Assembly (NCBI GenBank): GCA_945871045.1
Contig: CAMBUC010000089.1
Span: 1 to 8,104 of the forward strand
DNA: 8,104 nt
Direction of reading: 5' to 3'
From: an uncultured bacterium
GTDB taxonomy: Bacteria; Bacillota; Clostridia; Lachnospirales; Lachnospiraceae
Shown: piece by piece, positions 6,246 through 8,104 of the stretch
Layout of the letters: every line of letters begins with the position of its first letter
Numbering within the stretch: the first letter of the stretch is position 1
Notes under the pieces: model-generated
Seen by the model: only the letters and a program-made list of their open reading frames with translations
Database searches by the model: none
Told to the model about the DNA's origin: nothing
Position numbers and translations under genes: made by a program

Positions 6246-6701
6246 ATGGGATATTTTACACAAAATGAATTACACACATTTGATTTTAGTGAGGCTCATA
6301 TCAGTGAGATCAGATTTGGATTAGGAACATTTTATATGCTGGCAGATAACGTGAAGATCTTGGAACAAAACAGTTGTAACCGTGATGTTCGGACGATGCG
6401 CACAAATGGATTGACGTTTCGCATTATGGATCCGCAGATCATTTCTGTCGTAGAAGAAGGCTGCAAGATCTATAATGCAGACGGTGTGTTGCAGCGGGAA
6501 GTTCCTGATCGGATCGTAACAGCGGAGGAGTATGCAGATCTTTGTAAAGAATTGGAAGAGGCTGTCGTCTATAAATTGGAAAAAACAGACGATATTTATC
6601 GGATCTTTATTGATGGTGAAGAACATGCGTATTCTTTTGAGATGAAGGGAAGCGGGGACAGCGAGGAGTGGAACCGTTTTATGAATCTGGCCGAGTTATA
6701 A
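6246..6701 (+). CDS. Conserved-looking hypothetical protein, 151 residues
   Basis: I do not recognise this protein. It is acidic and soluble, with no signal peptide, membrane segment or known catalytic motif. Its N-terminal half (about 15-85) alternates hydrophobic and polar residues as in a beta-rich fold; residues 93-112 (TAEEYADLCKELEEAVVYKL) look like one helix; residues 115-135 again look like strands, with a closing helix from 139. Two cysteines (C44, C73) and C100 show no metal-site spacing. It is certainly translated in appearance: AGGAGG (6235-6240) lies 5 nt before the ATG, and codon use matches its neighbours. It lies 66 bp after the transporter gene and before the spoVT promoter, so it is probably the last gene of the cluster. 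Confidence 0.75.
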   Translation: MGYFTQNELHTFDFSEAHISEIRFGLGTFYMLADNVKILEQNSCNRDVRTMRTNGLTFRIMDPQIISVVEEGCKIYNADGVLQREVPDRIVTAEEYADLCKELEEAVVYKLEKTDDIYRIFIDGEEHAYSFEMKGSGDSEEWNRFMNLAEL

Positions 6702-6732
6702 GATCTTTATTTGAGTCATTGATGAATTAGTA

Positions 6733-6762
6733 CGAATAAATTTCCTCTGTTTGCAGATAATA
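6733..6762 (+). promoter_or_regulatory. Candidate sigma-G (or sigma-F) promoter of spoVT
   Basis: CGAATA (6733-6738) and GATAATA (6756-6762) are separated by 17 bp. Forespore sigma-G promoters are described as roughly TGAATA, a 17-18 bp spacer, then CATNNTA; the match is five of six at -35 and all defined positions except the first at -10. In Bacillus subtilis spoVT is under sigma-G. Transcription would start near 6769, about 30 nt before the spoVT ATG. A housekeeping reading (GATAAT as -10) is possible, but no good -35 accompanies it. Confidence 0.5.
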
Positions 6763-6782
6763 GTAGCACATACAGAGCAAAT

Positions 6783-6787
6783 GGAGG
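6783..6787 (+). promoter_or_regulatory. Ribosome binding site of spoVT
   Basis: GGAGG lies 11 nt before the ATG at 6799, slightly long but usable. In-frame ATGs at 6751 and 6781 are disfavoured: neither has a good site, SpoVT proteins begin MKATGIVRRIDDLGR, and the earlier one would fall upstream of the proposed transcription start. Confidence 0.7.
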
Positions 6788-6798
6788 AAACGAGCAGC

Positions 6799-7347
6799 AT
6801 GAAAGCAACAGGTATTGTCAGAAGGATCGATGATCTTGGGCGTGTGGTTGTGCCAAAAGAGATTAGGCGGACACTTCGTATACGTGAAGGCGATCCATTG
6901 GAAATATTTACAGACCGCGAGGGAGAGATCATCCTAAAAAAATATTCGCCCATCGGCGAACTTAGTCAGTTTGCAGGGCAGTATGCAGAAGCAATGGCGC
7001 AAACGACAGGTCATTTGGTCTGCATCACAGACAGGGATCATGTGATCGCAGCCTCAGGAGCAGGGAAAAAAGAATTTGAAGGCAAACCGATCAGCAAAGA
7101 ATTAGATGAAGTCATAGAAGACCGAAAAACTTTGGTGGCAAGCCGGGATGAAAACATGTTTATAAAGATCACCTTGGATGATCGGGGAGAGTATGTGACG
7201 CAGGCGATCAGTACGATCATCTGTGAAGGAGATGCCATCGGATCTGTGATCTTATATGACAAAAACGAAAAAATGCGAATGGGCGAAACGGAGAATCAAT
7301 TAGTCCTGACCGCAGCGGGATTTTTGGGAAAGCAGATGGAGCAGTAG
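6799..7347 (+). CDS. spoVT: Stage V sporulation protein T, AbrB-family transcription regulator
   Basis: The 182-residue protein is close to the 178 residues of the Bacillus protein. The N-terminal swapped-hairpin AbrB DNA-binding domain (1-52) contains the signature MKATGIVRRIDDLGRVVVPK and EIRRTLRIREGDPLEIF, nearly invariant in SpoVT. Residues about 55-180 form the GAF-like ligand-sensing domain (GHLVCITDRDHVIAASGAG at 71-89, ITLDDRG at 124-130, GDAIGSVILYD at 144-154). In spore formers SpoVT acts in the forespore, activating or repressing sigma-G-dependent genes. The candidate promoter at 6733-6762 fits this expression. The gene is followed by a long hairpin that probably ends its transcript, so it may be monocistronic, although readthrough from the upstream cluster is not excluded. 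The call is certain from the N-terminus alone. Confidence 0.96.
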   Translation: MKATGIVRRIDDLGRVVVPKEIRRTLRIREGDPLEIFTDREGEIILKKYSPIGELSQFAGQYAEAMAQTTGHLVCITDRDHVIAASGAGKKEFEGKPISKELDEVIEDRKTLVASRDENMFIKITLDDRGEYVTQAISTIICEGDAIGSVILYDKNEKMRMGETENQLVLTAAGFLGKQMEQ

Positions 7348-7364
7348 CATAAAAGAAAAACAAA

Positions 7365-7446
7365 ACCCCTCTTTTTTCTTTCATTTTATCGTATAACTAA
7401 GTATAATAGGAAACGATATGATAAAAGAAAAAGGAGGGGTCTTTTT
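7365..7446 (+). terminator. Long imperfect hairpin terminator after spoVT
   Basis: Positions 7365-7392 pair with 7413-7440 in a single register. Seventeen consecutive pairs (7365-7381 with 7424-7440, including one G-U) form the base, starting ACCCCTC/GAGGGGT, then a C.A mismatch, three pairs, a T.T mismatch and six pairs. The right arm runs into C and five Ts (7442-7446). The left flank is A-rich, so the element could also act on the opposite strand. It is much longer than a typical terminator, and its loop and right arm hold a -10-like hexamer and a Shine-Dalgarno-like sequence (separate entries). Confidence 0.75.
7379..7407 (+). promoter_or_regulatory. Candidate promoter of the PBP gene, inside the hairpin
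   Basis: A perfect TATAAT (7402-7407) lies in the hairpin loop. The sequence 17 bp upstream is TTTCAT (7379-7384), a poor -35, and no TG extension is present. Transcription would start near 7414, so the RNA would contain only the right arm and could not form the hairpin. With spoVT ended by the hairpin, the PBP gene needs a promoter about here. Confidence 0.45.
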
Positions 7447-7483
7447 GTTAAAAAGAGATTTAATAAATTATGGCAAAGAATAA
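7445..7483 (+). CDS. Possible 12-codon leader ORF with TTG start
   Basis: A TTG codon at 7445 lies 7 nt after a near-perfect Shine-Dalgarno AAGGAGG (7431-7437) and opens a reading frame for MLKRDLINYGKE, ending with TAA at 7481-7483. It overlaps the first 14 nt of the PBP gene in another frame. The PBP ATG itself has only a weak site, so translational coupling through this mini-ORF is conceivable. Equally, the AAGGAGG may be just the right arm of the terminator and the ORF an accident. Confidence 0.2.
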   Translation: MLKRDLINYGKE

Positions 7484-8104
7484 AAAACAGAAAAGCAATA
7501 AAAAACTGAAAGTGATCCTGATCTCACAGATCATATTGCTGACATTGATCTTAGGTGCGTTGGGTGTCTATTTTTTCGGTGGATATGCAGCAAAGATCAA
7601 GGATCTGCAACTGGAAGCGGCTTTACTTGTCCAGAATTCTACGGAGGAAACCTTCCGCGCCTCACAAACGAGTGTGGTATACGATGTGAATGGAAAAGAG
7701 ATCTCAGTTGTAAAAGGTGAAAAAGACAGCTATTATCTTACTTACGATAACATACCGGAAGGCGTTAAAGCGGCAATTGTCAGCATAGAAGACAAGAAGT
7801 TTTTTAACCATCATGGTGTGGATTTCAAGGCGATCGTCCGAGCGGGCGTGGCGATGCTTAAAAATCAGAAGATCACACAGGGTGGAAGTACGATCACGCA
7901 GCAGCTGGCGCGAACCGTATTTCTTTCCAACGAGAAAACCTGGGAGCGAAAGGTGGAAGAGATCTTTATCGCAGTTGGTCTGGAAAAGAAATACAGTAAG
8001 GAACAGATTCTGGAATTTTACTTAAATAACGTATATTTCGGGAATGGCTATTATGGCATAGAGGCAGCAGCCAGAGGCTATTACAGCAAAGGTGTAAAGG
8101 ATCT
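7470..8104 (+). CDS. Class A penicillin-binding protein, N-terminal part (transglycosylase domain)
   Basis: The gene runs off the right edge; 211 codons are visible. A short lysine-rich cytoplasmic tail (1-14) precedes one membrane anchor (about 15-38), giving an N-in, C-out topology. The extracellular GT51 peptidoglycan glycosyltransferase domain begins near residue 66. Its conserved motifs are all present: IEDKKFFNHHG (106-116; E107 is the catalytic glutamate), QGGSTITQQLAR (137-148), the ERKVEE motif (159-164) and KEQILEFYLNNVYFGNGYYGIEAAA (177-201, discussed in parts). This domain polymerises lipid II into glycan strands; the transpeptidase half expected in PBP1A-type proteins is beyond the window. 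The start ATG is the first in frame after a TAA at 7464-7466, and its ribosome site (AAAAGAGA, 7451-7458) is weak with a long spacer. A monofunctional transglycosylase cannot be formally excluded. Confidence 0.92.
   Translation, partial: MAKNKKQKSNKKLKVILISQIILLTLILGALGVYFFGGYAAKIKDLQLEAALLVQNSTEETFRASQTSVVYDVNGKEISVVKGEKDSYYLTYDNIPEGVKAAIVSIEDKKFFNHHGVDFKAIVRAGVAMLKNQKITQGGSTITQQLARTVFLSNEKTWERKVEEIFIAVGLEKKYSKEQILEFYLNNVYFGNGYYGIEAAARGYYSKGVKD

Noticed and set aside
7813..8025. A 70-codon + strand frame within the PBP gene
   Set aside because: It is a different-frame shadow of the GT51 domain; the arginine/tryptophan-rich translation is typical of a shifted frame.
1..8104. CRISPR array, insertion sequence, prophage or integrase attachment site next to the tRNAs
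   Set aside because: No regularly spaced repeats, transposase or integrase motifs were seen, and no second copy of the tRNA 3' end appears downstream.

Overview
The window looks like a low-GC, spore-forming Firmicute, most likely a member of the Clostridia and Lachnospiraceae-like. The reasons are strong AGGAGG ribosome binding sites, tRNAs without an encoded CCA end, a SpoVT sporulation regulator and a BspA-type leucine-rich-repeat protein. The family placement is an inference from gene content; no species can be named from the sequence alone. All protein genes read on the + strand.

Layout: (1) Positions 1-170 hold the end of a tRNA cluster: the 3' part of an initiator tRNA-fMet, a complete tRNA-Phe(GAA) and a rho-independent terminator. 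(2) Positions 171-361 are a non-coding leader with imperfect direct repeats and a very good sigma-A promoter (295-323). (3) Positions 362-6701 carry seven closely spaced genes: an NfeD-like membrane protein, a histidine phosphatase, a leucine-rich-repeat protein, a DUF2201-type metallopeptidase-like/VWA protein, a MoxR-type AAA+ ATPase, an AEC-family transporter and an unrecognised 151-residue protein. The gaps between them are 87 bp or less, one pair overlaps, and no convincing terminator lies between the genes, so they may be co-transcribed. (4) spoVT (6799-7347) follows a candidate sigma-G-type promoter. (5) A very long imperfect hairpin (7365-7440) separates spoVT from a class A penicillin-binding protein (7470 onwards), which runs off the right edge.

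The functional core is the LRR - VWA - AAA+ trio at 1576-5161. MoxR-type ATPases commonly work with VWA-domain partners (RavA-ViaA is the best known pair), and the LRR gene overlaps the VWA gene by 11 bp, so the three products probably act together. The target is not evident.

The points most worth a second look are: a perfect 13-bp terminator-like hairpin with a T-tract inside the histidine phosphatase reading frame, coding for what looks like an insertion; the LRR/VWA/AAA+ cassette, whose VWA protein has an HTVLH in place of HExxH; and the spoVT-PBP junction, where a perfect TATAAT lies in the loop of a terminator-like hairpin and a near-consensus Shine-Dalgarno lies in its 3' arm, followed by a possible 12-codon leader ORF.
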